Assembly (NCBI GenBank): GCA_017418585.1
Contig: JAFONG010000188.1
Span: 1-15,562, forward strand
Direction of reading: 5' to 3'
Length of the DNA stretch: 15,562 bases
From: Erysipelotrichaceae bacterium
GTDB taxonomy: Bacteria; Bacillota_I; Bacilli_A; Erysipelotrichales; Erysipelotrichaceae
Shown: piece by piece, positions 6,707-15,097 of the stretch
How the letters are laid out: every line of letters starts with the position of its first letter
How positions within the stretch are numbered: position 1 is the stretch's first letter
Position numbers and translations under genes: made by a program
Notes under the pieces: model-generated
What the model was told of the DNA's origin: nothing
What the model saw: only the letters and a program-made list of their open reading frames with translations
Database searches by the model: none

Positions 6707-7315
6707 CTAATCAAATCGGATCTTGTGAATCAGCATAGCAGCCGCTTCCATGCACTTCGGGATCAGCAGATAGGTCAGTATCGTGCCTAAACCCACGTGG
6801 CCGTGAAGCAGTATTGTCATCAGCAAAAACAAGCTGTCGCAGACATATTTTACATAAGTGAATTTCCATCCGTAGCGGTAGACAAAGGAATACATGAAAG
6901 CTTCATAGGATCCCATTCCCAGTTCCGCATGAACGATCAGTTCAGCACCGAACGAGATAAGAACGATACCGATCAGAACATAGATGATCTTAATCACATA
7001 GTGATCCGTTCTTGGAACAGACTCATAAGCAAGATCGATAGGAAATTCTATCAGCAGCATCGCCAGAAATGAACCGATGCCTACCGTTTTTCTCGCTGTG
7101 AAGAAAGCGTAGATCAGCATGCTTAATTCAATGACGCTCGTCAGCTGTCCGATCGTGATAAAACCCAGTTTTTCGGATAGAACTTCGCAGAAGCTCGCCA
7201 TGCAGTCACTGCCGATCTCCGCAGCTGTAGCCAGACCTATTCCTCCGCCAAGTAGCACTACACCAAGCAAGGTCGTAAAAAGTCTCTTATAGTTCGTCTT
7301 CATCTCTAAGTTCAT
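6707..7315 (-). CDS. YczE/YitT-like integral membrane protein
   Basis: The product is a 202-residue, mostly hydrophobic protein with about five membrane segments: roughly residues 11-33, 55-73, 78-96, 105-126 and 155-185. Features such as [48 protein letters not shown] and [14 protein letters not shown] resemble the YczE/YyaS/YitT family, whose biochemical role is not settled. Gram-positive YczE has been linked to secondary-metabolite production, but I would not carry that over. The start overlaps the end of uvrB by 29 nt (ATG 7315) or by 17 nt (ATG 7303). The upstream one has a GAGAG-like SD and is used here, but the second is possible. Co-transcription with uvrB is very likely, and a functional link to repair is not implied. 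Confidence 0.8.
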   Translation of the reverse strand: MNLEMKTNYKRLFTTLLGVVLLGGGIGLATAAEIGSDCMASFCEVLSEKLGFITIGQLTSVIELSMLIYAFFTARKTVGIGSFLAMLLIEFPIDLAYESVPRTDHYVIKIIYVLIGIVLISFGAELIVHAELGMGSYEAFMYSFVYRYGWKFTYVKYVCDSLFLLMTILLHGHVGLGTILTYLLIPKCMEAAAMLIHKIRFD

Positions 7316-9266
7316 AAAGGATATCTCTCAGTTCAGCGGCTCTTTCAAAATTCAGCAGTTTTGCCGCCTGTCTCATTTCAGCTTCAATGGATGCCATCAT
7401 TCTTTCCTTCTCGGCTCTTGTATGCTTGTGTTTCTTGCGATACTTGTCGGCCATTTCCTTTGTTTCCTTGGAATGAATGATCTCGTTAAGTTCCTTGACG
7501 ATACTTCTAGGAACGATGTTGTGTTCCTCGTTGTATCTGCTCTGGATGCTGCGTCTGCGGTTCGTTTCATCGATGGCCGTCTTCATGGAATCCGTGATCG
7601 TATCCGCATACATGATGACCCTTCCGTTGACATTTCTGGCAGCTCTGCCGATCGTCTGGATCAGAGAACGGGAACTCCTCAGGAATCCCTCCTTATCTGC
7701 GTCCAGAATGGCGATCAGCGATACTTCCGGAATATCCAGACCTTCTCTCAACAGGTTGATGCCTACCAGAACATCGTATTTGCCGCTTCTTAGATCGTGA
7801 ATGATCTCGCTTCTTTCCAGAGTCTTGGTCTCGTGGTGCAGATAGGCAACCTTGAAGTTCTGTTTTTTAAAGTAATCGGTCAGGTCCTCGGCCATCTTTA
7901 CTGTCAGAGTCGTAACCAGAGTCCTTTCGTTCTTTTCGATGTTGCTGCGGATCTCTTCCATCAGATCGTCGATCTGTCCGCTGGTCTTTCTCACATCAAC
8001 AAGCGGATCGATCAGTCCGGTTGGACGGATCAGCTGTTCAATCGGCTTGCCGGCTCTTTCCAGTTCGTAGTCTCCAGGGGTGGCGGACATGTAGATCCTT
8101 GGAGCAGGCAGCTCTTCCCATTCTTCAAAGGTCATCGGACGGTTTTCCAGTGCACTAGGAAGCCGGAAGCCGTATTCTACCAGAGTCAGTTTTCTTTGAT
8201 GGTCCCCGTTGTACATGCCTCGGATCTGCGGCAGAGAGACATGGGATTCATCCACCACGATCAGGAAATCGTCTCCAAAGTAATCAAACAGATTGTAAGG
8301 TCTCTGTCCCGGAACGCGGTGATCGATATGCATCGCGTAGTTCTCGATTCCTGAACACATGCCCATTTCTCTTAAGGCTTCGATATCGTAACGGCAGCGC
8401 TGTTCCAGTCTTTCGTATTCCAAAGGCTTGTTCTGTTCCTTGAAATAAGCCAGTCTTTCTTCCAGTTCCTTCTCGATATTGTCGCAGGCGATGTTGATGT
8501 CGGCCTGATTGCGGGCATAACCGGATGCCGGGAAGAAAGAATAAACGGTATAGCCGCTAAGTACGGACTTGGTAACAGGATCGATCTCGGTGATCCTTTC
8601 GATCTCGTCGTCGAACATCTCGATGCGGATGATGAACTTGTCGGTATGACCCGGGCAGACTTCGATGACATCTCCTTTCACGGAGAAAGTGCCTCTGAGT
8701 TTGTCCATGTCGTTGCGCTGATACTGCATCACGATCAGTCTTTTGATCAGATCCTGACGGTCGATGATCTCTCCCGTTTTTAAAGAGAAGAACATCTCTT
8801 TGTAGTCTTCAGGATTGCTTCCGGCATAGATGCAGGCAACCGAAGCGACCACGATGACGTCTCTTCTTTCCAGCAGGGAATTGTATGCGGACATCCTCAG
8901 CATGTCGATCTCGTCGTTGGTTACCGCATTCTTTTCTATATATGTATCGGTCTTAGGCATGTATGCTTCAGGCTGATAGAAGTCGAAGTTGGAAATGAAA
9001 TACTCTACGGCATTCTCCGGGAAAAGAGCCTTGAATTCGGAATAAAGCTGTCCCGCCAGGGTCTTGTTGTGGGCGAAAACCAGGGTCGGTTTATTCACTT
9101 TCTGAATCACGTTGGCGATCGTAAAGGTCTTGCCTGTTCCCGTGGCTCCCAGCAGTACCTGTTCATGCTTTCCTTCCCTTAGACCTTTCACCAGAGCGTC
9201 GATCGCTTCCGGCTGATCTCCGGTAGGCTGATATTCGGATACCAGTTTAAAGAGTTTTTCTTCCAT
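7287..9266 (-). CDS. uvrB: Excinuclease ABC subunit B (UvrB)
   Basis: UvrB is the central damage-verification helicase of nucleotide excision repair. It is loaded by UvrA, then recruits UvrC for incision. The 659-residue product matches the usual length. Walker A GATGTGKT is at 40-47 and the beta-hairpin region [16 protein letters not shown] at about 89-104. The DExH box VVDESH is near 337-342. Helicase motifs follow ([33 protein letters not shown]), and the C-terminal UVR domain is at about 620-655. The beta-hairpin differs from the usual YYDYYQPEAY (see findings). There is no clear SD, and a consensus TATAAT ends 6 nt before the ATG. uvrA, often next to uvrB, is not in this window. It leads the minus-strand run and is divergent from pepC. 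Confidence 0.98.
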   Translation of the reverse strand: MEEKLFKLVSEYQPTGDQPEAIDALVKGLREGKHEQVLLGATGTGKTFTIANVIQKVNKPTLVFAHNKTLAGQLYSEFKALFPENAVEYFISNFDFYQPEAYMPKTDTYIEKNAVTNDEIDMLRMSAYNSLLERRDVIVVASVACIYAGSNPEDYKEMFFSLKTGEIIDRQDLIKRLIVMQYQRNDMDKLRGTFSVKGDVIEVCPGHTDKFIIRIEMFDDEIERITEIDPVTKSVLSGYTVYSFFPASGYARNQADINIACDNIEKELEERLAYFKEQNKPLEYERLEQRCRYDIEALREMGMCSGIENYAMHIDHRVPGQRPYNLFDYFGDDFLIVVDESHVSLPQIRGMYNGDHQRKLTLVEYGFRLPSALENRPMTFEEWEELPAPRIYMSATPGDYELERAGKPIEQLIRPTGLIDPLVDVRKTSGQIDDLMEEIRSNIEKNERTLVTTLTVKMAEDLTDYFKKQNFKVAYLHHETKTLERSEIIHDLRSGKYDVLVGINLLREGLDIPEVSLIAILDADKEGFLRSSRSLIQTIGRAARNVNGRVIMYADTITDSMKTAIDETNRRRSIQSRYNEEHNIVPRSIVKELNEIIHSKETKEMADKYRKKHKHTRAEKERMMASIEAEMRQAAKLLNFERAAELRDILYELRDEDEL

Positions 9267-9272
9267 ACTAAA

Positions 9273-9278
9273 ATTATA
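9273..9278 (-). promoter_or_regulatory. -10 box for uvrB (leaderless configuration)
   Basis: Perfect TATAAT on the minus strand, followed by 6 nt (TTTAGT) and the uvrB ATG at 9266, so the expected transcript starts at the start codon. No good -35 stands 16-18 nt upstream; that stretch overlaps an inverted repeat at 9290-9316. Confidence 0.55.
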
Positions 9279-9289
9279 CCTGTATCTAC

Positions 9290-9316
9290 GTGAATAATCG
9301 TAGTGTTTTTATTCAC
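9290..9316. repeat. Inverted repeat between divergent uvrB and pepC (possible operator)
   Basis: GTGAATAA (9290-9297) and its exact complement TTATTCAC (9309-9316) are separated by 11 nt. The repeat sits upstream of both the uvrB -10 and the pepC -10, where a dimeric regulator could act on either gene. It does not resemble the Bacillus LexA box (CGAAC-N4-GTTCG). It could also be chance in an AT-rich spacer. Confidence 0.5.
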
Positions 9317-9326
9317 AAAGGGATGG

Positions 9327-9335
9327 TGTTATATT
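9327..9335 (+). promoter_or_regulatory. Extended -10 promoter for pepC
   Basis: TG (9327-9328), one base, then TATATT (9330-9335): an extended -10 with a weak -35 (TTTTAT at 9307-9312). Start of transcription is expected near 9342, leaving a short leader that keeps the pepC SD AGAGG (9348-9352). Confidence 0.5.
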
Positions 9336-9359
9336 ATTGATTAGAAAAGAGGAACGCTT

Positions 9360-10691
9360 ATGAGTAAGTTCAATGGAATATCAGAAAAGATGCTGAAGGA
9401 ATTCTCCGATCAGTATCTGAAGAATGAAAAAGCCAGAGTGATCAGGAACGCTCTGACAGAAAATGATCTGTCGCTTATTTCCAAGAGGCTGGAAGCGGCA
9501 GAGGAAAATCCGAATCTCTTCTCGATCGACATCAAGACGATGCCGGTCAACGACCAGATGCATTCCGGAAGATGCTGGCTGTTCTCTTCCCTGACGATCT
9601 TGAGAGAGATGATGGCCAGGAAATACAGAATCAAGGATCAGTTCGAGTTCTCTCAGAACTATCTGGCTTTCTACGACAAGCTGGAAAAGATCAACTACTT
9701 CCTTGAATGCATGATTGCGGAAGCGGATGAACCGATGGGCAGTGAGACGATGCGCTATCTGCTGCAGACAGCGATCGGCGACGGCGGTCAGTGGGACATG
9801 ATGGTTGCGCTGGTAAAGAAATACGGTCTGTGTCCGAAGACGGCAATGCCGGAAACCTTCCAGTCATCTCATACCTATCCGATGAACAGAATCATCAATA
9901 CCAGACTGAGGAAGTTTGCGGCGGATATCCGCAAGCTCGATAAAAAGGAGATCACTGAAGCAAAGAAACAGTGTCTGAGCGAGTGCTATGGACTGCTGTG
10001 CGACTGCTTCGGCATTCCTCCGAAATCCTTTACTTTCGAATACTACGATGAGAAGGACAAATACCACGCCCATCGCAATGTAACGCCTTTGCAGCTGTAT
10101 CAGGACTATCTCAAGGTAAATCTTGATGATTATATCGGTATCATCAACGGTCCTACGGAAGATAAGCCGTTCTATCAGACCTACACGGTCAAGTATCTGG
10201 GCAATGTCGCCGAGACGGAAAACACGGTCTTCTTCCTGAACCTGCCGATGAAAGACTTCAAGGATCTGATCCTCAAACAGCTGAAAGACAACGAGATCGT
10301 CTGGTTCGGCTGCGACTGCGGAAAGGACGGAGATAGAAAGACAGGTCTATGGGATGATCAGGCATATGACTACGAGCATACCTTCGACATGCATCTGGAT
10401 ATGAGCAAGGCCGACATGCTGGATTCAAGACAGTCTGCGATGAATCATGCGATGGTTCTGACCGGTGTCAATCTCGTCAAGAACAGGCCGACCCGCTGGA
10501 AGATCGAAAACTCCTGGGGCGACAAGGTCGCCAACAAGGGTTACTTCATCTGTTCCGATACCTGGTTCGACAAATATGTATACGAGGCGGTCGTCAACAG
10601 GAAATATCTGAACAAGAAGCAGCTGGCCGCAGCCGGAAAGAAACCGGTCGTTCTGGATCCGTGGGATCCGTTCGGCTCACTGGCGGACTAA
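9360..10691 (+). CDS. pepC: Aminopeptidase C (bleomycin hydrolase family, peptidase C1B)
   Basis: PepC is a cytoplasmic papain-like cysteine aminopeptidase, typically hexameric, that trims N-terminal residues from peptides. Relatives hydrolyse bleomycin. The 443-residue product is full length. The oxyanion glutamine (NDQ, Q66) and nucleophile (SGRCWLFSS, C72) are near the N-terminus. The general base is H363 (MNHAMVLTG) and the orienting asparagine N384 (IENSWGD). GDGGQWDMMVALVKKYGLCPKTAMPET (about 140-166) and the C-terminal PWDPFGSLAD are also typical of the family. There is no signal peptide, which fits a cytoplasmic enzyme. The AGAGG SD is 7 nt from the ATG. It is transcribed alone, with its own promoter and a strong terminator. 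Confidence 0.97.
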   Translation: MSKFNGISEKMLKEFSDQYLKNEKARVIRNALTENDLSLISKRLEAAEENPNLFSIDIKTMPVNDQMHSGRCWLFSSLTILREMMARKYRIKDQFEFSQNYLAFYDKLEKINYFLECMIAEADEPMGSETMRYLLQTAIGDGGQWDMMVALVKKYGLCPKTAMPETFQSSHTYPMNRIINTRLRKFAADIRKLDKKEITEAKKQCLSECYGLLCDCFGIPPKSFTFEYYDEKDKYHAHRNVTPLQLYQDYLKVNLDDYIGIINGPTEDKPFYQTYTVKYLGNVAETENTVFFLNLPMKDFKDLILKQLKDNEIVWFGCDCGKDGDRKTGLWDDQAYDYEHTFDMHLDMSKADMLDSRQSAMNHAMVLTGVNLVKNRPTRWKIENSWGDKVANKGYFICSDTWFDKYVYEAVVNRKYLNKKQLAAAGKKPVVLDPWDPFGSLAD

Positions 10692-10694
10692 AAC

Positions 10695-10722
10695 AAAGGA
10701 GGAAATCGTTCCTCCTTTTTCT
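10695..10722. terminator. Bidirectional terminator between pepC and the DUF2804 gene
   Basis: A perfect 10-bp stem AAAGGAGGAA (10695-10704) / TTCCTCCTTT (10709-10718), loop ATCG, followed by TTCTTT on the plus strand. On the minus strand the stem is followed by GTTTTAG. It starts 3 nt after the pepC stop and can serve both convergent genes. Confidence 0.9.
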
Positions 10723-11757
10723 TTACCATTTATTGCTTACCTTTTCCGCAAATCCCATGAAGTCTTTGATCTCCAGAACAGTTCCGTCATCCAGAACAGC
10801 CTTGCCGCTGAACTTTCCGAAGACTTGATGCTGGTCGGAGCCCAGAACGACAAAGTCCGTATTGGATGCCCTGTCCAGAACAGGTCTGAAATCCATCTCG
10901 AAACGTCCGTCATCGGATGTGAAAGTCCAGTCCGAGAGATAATCTTCCTTTCCGTCTTTCATCGGGATGTTGAAAATGACCTGTGAGAGTTTGTGCGCCT
11001 TGTTGTCGTAGAACAGCATGTTTTCACTGGCTGCTGAAGTATCGCCGAAACCGTAGCCGATATTGAAACCGAAAAGATGGCCGTCTAGCTTACCTGATGC
11101 CGAACCCCAGTACCAGGTATTCTTATAGGTCCAGACGCCTCTGCCCCAGTCCAGTGTACCGAAGCTGTTCTCCTTCTCAAAGACAGAGTCCTTGCCGTCA
11201 AACATGACCTTTCCTTCCGCAGGCATGCAGTTGATCTTCTGATTGTAGTAGAAGTGGACCTTGCTTTCCTTGTAAGGCGTAACGATCACCATGGATTCAG
11301 CCGGTTCGCAATGCAGAGTAACCGATCCCTCTATCGCCTTGCCGTCAAGAAAGTTCTCCATGTGGAAGTTCAGGATCCTCTTGTCCCCCTGATTCAGGAA
11401 TTCGATCCTGTATCCCTTTCCTTCTCCCTTCACATCTCCGCTGAGGGAAGAAGACGGGAAGTTTCTTTTTCCCAGAGTCATTAGCTTCATCGGTGAATTG
11501 GTGTGTTCCCAAGGGATTCTGAAATCGATCAGGGAGATGGAATCCAGTGCCATGTACGAGTTGTCGTCAACGGTCAGCGCTATCGCAAAATCCCGGTTGT
11601 AGATCAGGTAGTAGTCCCATTCCTTGATGCGTAATGCCGGAGCTTTGATCTTCTTGCGGTCGTAGTCCAGGATCAGGCTTTTGGCATAACCTGTCTCGAT
11701 CAGATGTCCCTTTTCATCCAGTAAAGGATGTCTTCTGCTTATTTCGTGCTGTTTCAT
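10723..11757 (-). CDS. DUF2804 domain-containing protein
   Basis: The 344-residue protein has no signal peptide or membrane segment and looks like a beta-rich cytoplasmic protein. I recognise it as a DUF2804 member from PLLDEKGHLIETGYAKS near the start, INCMPAEGKVMFDG in the middle (about 175-188), and the strongly conserved FGTLDWGRGVWTYKNTWYWGSASG (about 199-222) followed by HLFGFNIGYGFGDTSAASENMLFY. The biochemical function of this family is not known to me. The conserved Trp/Asp/Arg-rich segment could line a binding pocket, but that is inference. The ATG at 11757 has an AAGGAA SD 7 nt upstream and a TATAAT box about 26 nt upstream. It is a single-gene unit, convergent with pepC and divergent from the str operon. 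Confidence 0.85.
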   Translation of the reverse strand: MKQHEISRRHPLLDEKGHLIETGYAKSLILDYDRKKIKAPALRIKEWDYYLIYNRDFAIALTVDDNSYMALDSISLIDFRIPWEHTNSPMKLMTLGKRNFPSSSLSGDVKGEGKGYRIEFLNQGDKRILNFHMENFLDGKAIEGSVTLHCEPAESMVIVTPYKESKVHFYYNQKINCMPAEGKVMFDGKDSVFEKENSFGTLDWGRGVWTYKNTWYWGSASGKLDGHLFGFNIGYGFGDTSAASENMLFYDNKAHKLSQVIFNIPMKDGKEDYLSDWTFTSDDGRFEMDFRPVLDRASNTDFVVLGSDQHQVFGKFSGKAVLDDGTVLEIKDFMGFAEKVSNKW

Positions 11758-11783
11758 ATGATTGTTCCTTTTCTTTTGATTTC

Positions 11784-11813
11784 ATTATAGAACACAAAGG
11801 ATGACAAGAGACA
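11784..11813 (-). promoter_or_regulatory. Promoter of the DUF2804 gene
   Basis: Minus-strand TATAAT (11789-11784) with a weak -35 candidate TGTCTC (11813-11808) 18 nt upstream. The expected start near 11777 leaves a leader of about 20 nt that contains the SD AAGGAA (11770-11765). Confidence 0.5.
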
Positions 11814-11892
11814 GCACAATCCTGTAGAATAACGATATGGCACGACTGAATCCGTGAAACTGAAAAAAGTGCTGAAAATGTGTATTTTCTGC

Positions 11893-11921
11893 TTGATTTT
11901 GGGGTTCTGTTTTGATAAGAT
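11893..11921 (+). promoter_or_regulatory. Promoter of the str operon (rpsL-rpsG-fusA)
   Basis: TTGATT (11893-11898), 17-nt spacer, TAAGAT (11916-11921), with TG one base upstream of the -10 (11913-11914), an extended -10. Expected start near 11928, giving a leader of about 89 nt. An imperfect inverted repeat (11871-11879 / 11884-11892, one mismatch) lies immediately upstream of the -35. Confidence 0.65.
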
Positions 11922-11934
11922 AAGAAAGCTGATC

Positions 11935-11990
11935 AGATCCGTAAGGATCTATATATAAGTCAGTGGTTTGGCACACCTGTAAAAGTGTGC
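11935..11990 (+). other. Two hairpins in the str operon leader
   Basis: Hairpin 1 is AGATCC-GTAA-GGATCT (11935-11950), a 6-bp stem with a GNRA-like loop. Hairpin 2 is GCACAC, eight bases, GTGTGC (11971-11990). No run of T follows either, so they do not look like simple terminators. They lie ahead of the rpsL SD and could bind a ribosomal protein or stabilise the message. The function is inferred. Confidence 0.5.
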
Positions 11991-12016
11991 ATGATAAAAA
12001 AGAAAGGAGAATATGA

Positions 12017-12427
12017 ATGCCAACAATTAATCAGTTAGTTAGAAAAGGCAGAACTGCGAGAACTTTCAAGTCAAAGGCTCCGGCTCTTAACAGAGGCTAC
12101 AACTCATTAAAGAACCGTCCGATCAATTTGTCTTCTCCACAGAAAAGAGGCGTTTGTACCCGTGTCGGTACGATGACTCCGAAGAAGCCAAACTCAGCTT
12201 TAAGAAAGTACGCCCGTGTCCGTCTGTCAAACGGTATGGAAGTTACGGCTTACATTCCTGGAATTGGACACAACCTGCAGGAACACTCGGTTGTCATGAT
12301 CCGTGGCGGACGTGTTAAGGACCTCCCAGGTGTCCGTTATCACATCATTAGAGGTACGCTGGACTGCGCCGGTGTTGAGAACAGAATGCAGGGCCGTTCG
12401 CTGTACGGTGCAAAGAAACCTAAGTAA
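12017..12427 (+). CDS. rpsL: 30S ribosomal protein S12
   Basis: S12 sits at the decoding centre and affects accuracy and streptomycin response. The 136-residue product is the longer Firmicutes form (B. subtilis 138, E. coli 124). It begins [12 protein letters not shown] and includes [26 protein letters not shown] and [14 protein letters not shown]. The two lysines whose replacement gives streptomycin resistance are both present, as K56 (PKKPNS) and K101 (RVKDLPG), so this copy looks wild-type. The SD AAAGGAGA (12003-12010) is 6 nt from the ATG. It is the first gene of the str operon after a structured leader. Confidence 0.99.
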   Translation: MPTINQLVRKGRTARTFKSKAPALNRGYNSLKNRPINLSSPQKRGVCTRVGTMTPKKPNSALRKYARVRLSNGMEVTAYIPGIGHNLQEHSVVMIRGGRVKDLPGVRYHIIRGTLDCAGVENRMQGRSLYGAKKPK

Positions 12428-12447
12428 AACATGAAAGGAGATTAAAA

Positions 12448-12918
12448 ATGCCAAGAAAAGGACATATTGCGAAACGAGATGTATTAGTAGATCCAATCTA
12501 CAATTCAAAGCTTGTGACACGTTTAATCAACAAGATCATGTTAGATGGTAAAAAAGGTGTTGCACAGAACATTCTATATAATGCATTCGATATCGTAGAA
12601 AAGAAAACAGGTCAGCAGCCGATGGAAGTGTTTGAAAAAGCGCTGGACAACGTCATGCCTGAACTGGAACTGAAATTAAGAAGAGTCGGCGGTGCGAACT
12701 ATCAGGTTCCTGTCGAAGTATCTGATGAGAGAAGACTCACATTAGGCTTAAGATGGATCGTTAACTATTCCAGATTAAGATCAGAGAAGACGATGGAACA
12801 GAGACTTGCTGCCGAGATCATTGATGCTTCTAACGGCGTAGGCCAGTCTGTCAAGAAGAAAGACGATACGCACAAGATGGCAGAAGCCAACAAAGCATTT
12901 GCACATTACCGCTGGTAA
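12448..12918 (+). CDS. rpsG: 30S ribosomal protein S7
   Basis: S7 nucleates assembly of the 30S head and contacts E-site tRNA. The 156-residue product has the usual length. It has [37 protein letters not shown] at the start, [17 protein letters not shown] in the beta-hairpin region (about 79-95), and the ending [21 protein letters not shown]. It starts 20 nt after rpsL, with SD AAAGGAG (12434-12440) 7 nt before the ATG. In E. coli S7 represses the operon through the rpsL-rpsG spacer; the spacer here is too short for that structure, so any feedback would have to work elsewhere. Confidence 0.99.
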   Translation: MPRKGHIAKRDVLVDPIYNSKLVTRLINKIMLDGKKGVAQNILYNAFDIVEKKTGQQPMEVFEKALDNVMPELELKLRRVGGANYQVPVEVSDERRLTLGLRWIVNYSRLRSEKTMEQRLAAEIIDASNGVGQSVKKKDDTHKMAEANKAFAHYRW

Positions 12919-12939
12919 TAAGAAAGGAGGAAATACGTT

Positions 12940-15030
12940 ATGGCACGTCAATATAGTTTAGAGAACACTAGAAATATTGGCATCATGGCGCATATCGATG
13001 CAGGCAAGACGACCTGTACTGAGAGATTCCTTTTCTTTACCGGTAAAACACACAAGATCGGTGAAACACACGACGGTGCTGCCCAGATGGACTGGATGGA
13101 GCAGGAACAGGAGAGAGGCATTACCATCACTTCGGCCGCTACCACGACCTTCTGGCACGGATCTAAGTCTCAGCTTCCGGCTACCAGGATCAACATCATC
13201 GATACTCCGGGTCATGTCGACTTCACGGTAGAAGTTGAAAGATCCTTGAGAGTTCTGGATGGTGCCGTTACGGTGCTGGATGCCAAGGCAGGTGTTGAAC
13301 CGCAGACGGAAACAGTATGGAGACAGGCGTCGACCTATGGAGTTCCTAGGATCGTATTTGCGAATAAGATGGATGCGACCGGTGCAGACTTCATGATGTC
13401 TGTCAGATCGATCGGAGACAAGCTCGCCGCCAATGCCGCTGCGATACAGATGCCGATCGGTGCCGAGAACACTTTCCGCGGAATCATCGATCTGGTTGAA
13501 AAAAGACAGTATATCTATCCGAATGATCAGGGAACTGATATCAGGGAGATGGATATCGAAGAACAGTATGCGGATGAAGCGGAAGTATTGAGAAGCGAAC
13601 TGATCGAGAAACTCTGCGACTATGACGATGAACTGATGGAAGTCTTCCTGAACGGAGACGAACCGGAAGTCGGCATGATCAAGCAAGCCATCAGAAAAGC
13701 GGTCATCTCGGCAGAATTCTTCCCGGTACTGTGCGGATCTGCGTACAAGAACAAGGGAATACAGCTGCTGCTGGATGCGGTAGTTGAATACCTCCCTTCC
13801 CCGCTGGATGTTCCTTCGATCAAAGGGGTGAACCGTTTCGGAGAAGAAACGCTAAGACATGCCAGCGACGAGGAACCGTTTGCCGCTCTGGCCTTCAAGG
13901 TCATGACCGATCCGTTTGTCGGCAGGCTAACCTACTTCCGCGTCTATTCCGGTGTAGCCAAGGCAGGCAGCTATGTGCTGAACGCCTCCAAGGATACCAA
14001 GGAAAGATTCGGCAGAATCCTGCAGATGCATGCGAATCACCGTGCGGATATCGATGAAGTGGATGCCGGTGACATTGCCGCTGCCGTAGGTCTGAAGAAC
14101 ACGACCACAGGCGATACTCTGTGCGATGACAAACATCCGATCATTCTGGAATCCATGGTATTCCCTGAACCGGTCATTCAGATGTCGGTTGAGCCGAAGA
14201 CGAAAGCCGATTCCGAGAAGATGGATGCCGCGCTTGCCAAGCTGGCGGAAGAAGACCCTACTTTCAAGACCTATACGGATGAAGAAACGGGTCAGACCAT
14301 CATTGCCGGCATGGGCGAACTGCATCTGGATATCATCGTTGACCGTATGAAGCGGGAATTCAAGGTAGAATGCAATGTGGGTAAACCTCAGGTTGCCTAC
14401 CGCGAAACGATCAGGAAGGCAGCTGAATGCGAAGGCAGATTTGTCAGACAGTCAGGCGGCCATGGTCAGTACGGTCACGTGTGGATCAGGTTCGAACCGA
14501 ACGAAAAAGGCAAAGGATTTGAATTCGTCGATGCGATCGTTGGCGGAACCGTTCCGAAAGAATACATCAAACCGACCCAGGAAGGTCTGAAAGCCGCCCT
14601 GGAAAACGGTCTGATCGCCGGTTATCCGGTTGTAGACATCAAGGCAACGCTGTTTGATGGATCCGCTCATGAAGTAGACTCTTCGGAGATGGCCTTCAAG
14701 ACGGCAGCCAGTCTGGCGCTTAGAGAAGCGGCAAAAAAATGTGATCCGGTCATTCTCGAACCGGTCATGGATGTCGAAGTTACTGTACCTATCGAATATC
14801 TGGGAACCGTCATGGGTGATATCACCAAGAGACGCGGTCAAATCAGAGATCAGGAAGAAAGAGGGAATGCCGTAGTAATCAGAGCGTTCGTTCCTCTCTC
14901 ACAGATGTTCGGCTATGCAACGGACCTGAGATCCAATACACAGGGCCGTGGAAACTACATGATGCAGATGGATCACTACACGGAAGTGCCATCCAGCATC
15001 GCGGAAGAGATTGCCAAGAAAAACTTTTGA
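12940..15030 (+). CDS. fusA: Translation elongation factor G
   Basis: EF-G is the GTPase that drives ribosomal translocation and, with RRF, recycling. The 696-residue product (B. subtilis 692) has G1 AHIDAGKT at 17-24, switch I RGITI at 59-63, G3 DTPGH at 88-92 and G4 NKMD at 142-145. Domain II includes [20 protein letters not shown], and the conserved [18 protein letters not shown] lies in domain III. Domain IV has [24 protein letters not shown], and [29 protein letters not shown] is near the C-terminus. Between switch I and G3 it has about six extra residues ([10 protein letters not shown]) compared with B. subtilis, a length closer to E. coli EF-G. This looks like canonical EF-G rather than a FusB-type or tetracycline-protection relative. 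The SD AAAGGAGG (12923-12930) is 9 nt from the ATG. Confidence 0.99.
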   Translation: MARQYSLENTRNIGIMAHIDAGKTTCTERFLFFTGKTHKIGETHDGAAQMDWMEQEQERGITITSAATTTFWHGSKSQLPATRINIIDTPGHVDFTVEVERSLRVLDGAVTVLDAKAGVEPQTETVWRQASTYGVPRIVFANKMDATGADFMMSVRSIGDKLAANAAAIQMPIGAENTFRGIIDLVEKRQYIYPNDQGTDIREMDIEEQYADEAEVLRSELIEKLCDYDDELMEVFLNGDEPEVGMIKQAIRKAVISAEFFPVLCGSAYKNKGIQLLLDAVVEYLPSPLDVPSIKGVNRFGEETLRHASDEEPFAALAFKVMTDPFVGRLTYFRVYSGVAKAGSYVLNASKDTKERFGRILQMHANHRADIDEVDAGDIAAAVGLKNTTTGDTLCDDKHPIILESMVFPEPVIQMSVEPKTKADSEKMDAALAKLAEEDPTFKTYTDEETGQTIIAGMGELHLDIIVDRMKREFKVECNVGKPQVAYRETIRKAAECEGRFVRQSGGHGQYGHVWIRFEPNEKGKGFEFVDAIVGGTVPKEYIKPTQEGLKAALENGLIAGYPVVDIKATLFDGSAHEVDSSEMAFKTAASLALREAAKKCDPVILEPVMDVEVTVPIEYLGTVMGDITKRRGQIRDQEERGNAVVIRAFVPLSQMFGYATDLRSNTQGRGNYMMQMDHYTEVPSSIAEEIAKKNF

Positions 15031-15065
15031 TAGCAATTGCTAAATATAGAGTTTTATCTTAAAAT
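15031..15065 (+). promoter_or_regulatory. Probable tuf promoter overlapping a 12-bp palindrome
   Basis: TTGCTA (15037-15042), 17-nt spacer, TAAAAT (15060-15065), with an expected start near 15072. The -35 forms the right half of the perfect palindrome TAGCAATTGCTA (15031-15042), which begins directly after the fusA stop. No terminator separates fusA from tuf, so tuf could be read both from this promoter and from the str promoter. Confidence 0.6.
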
Positions 15066-15097
15066 AATAATGTTAAATTAGGAGGAAGAAACTTAAG

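Noticed and set aside
11785..11976. A 63-codon minus-strand frame upstream of rpsL.
   Set aside because: It overlaps the str promoter and leader and the DUF2804 promoter. It has no SD, and its product looks unlike any family.
12958..13686. A 242-codon minus-strand frame inside fusA.
   Set aside because: It is a shadow of the highly conserved EF-G coding sequence, with no start signals or known family.
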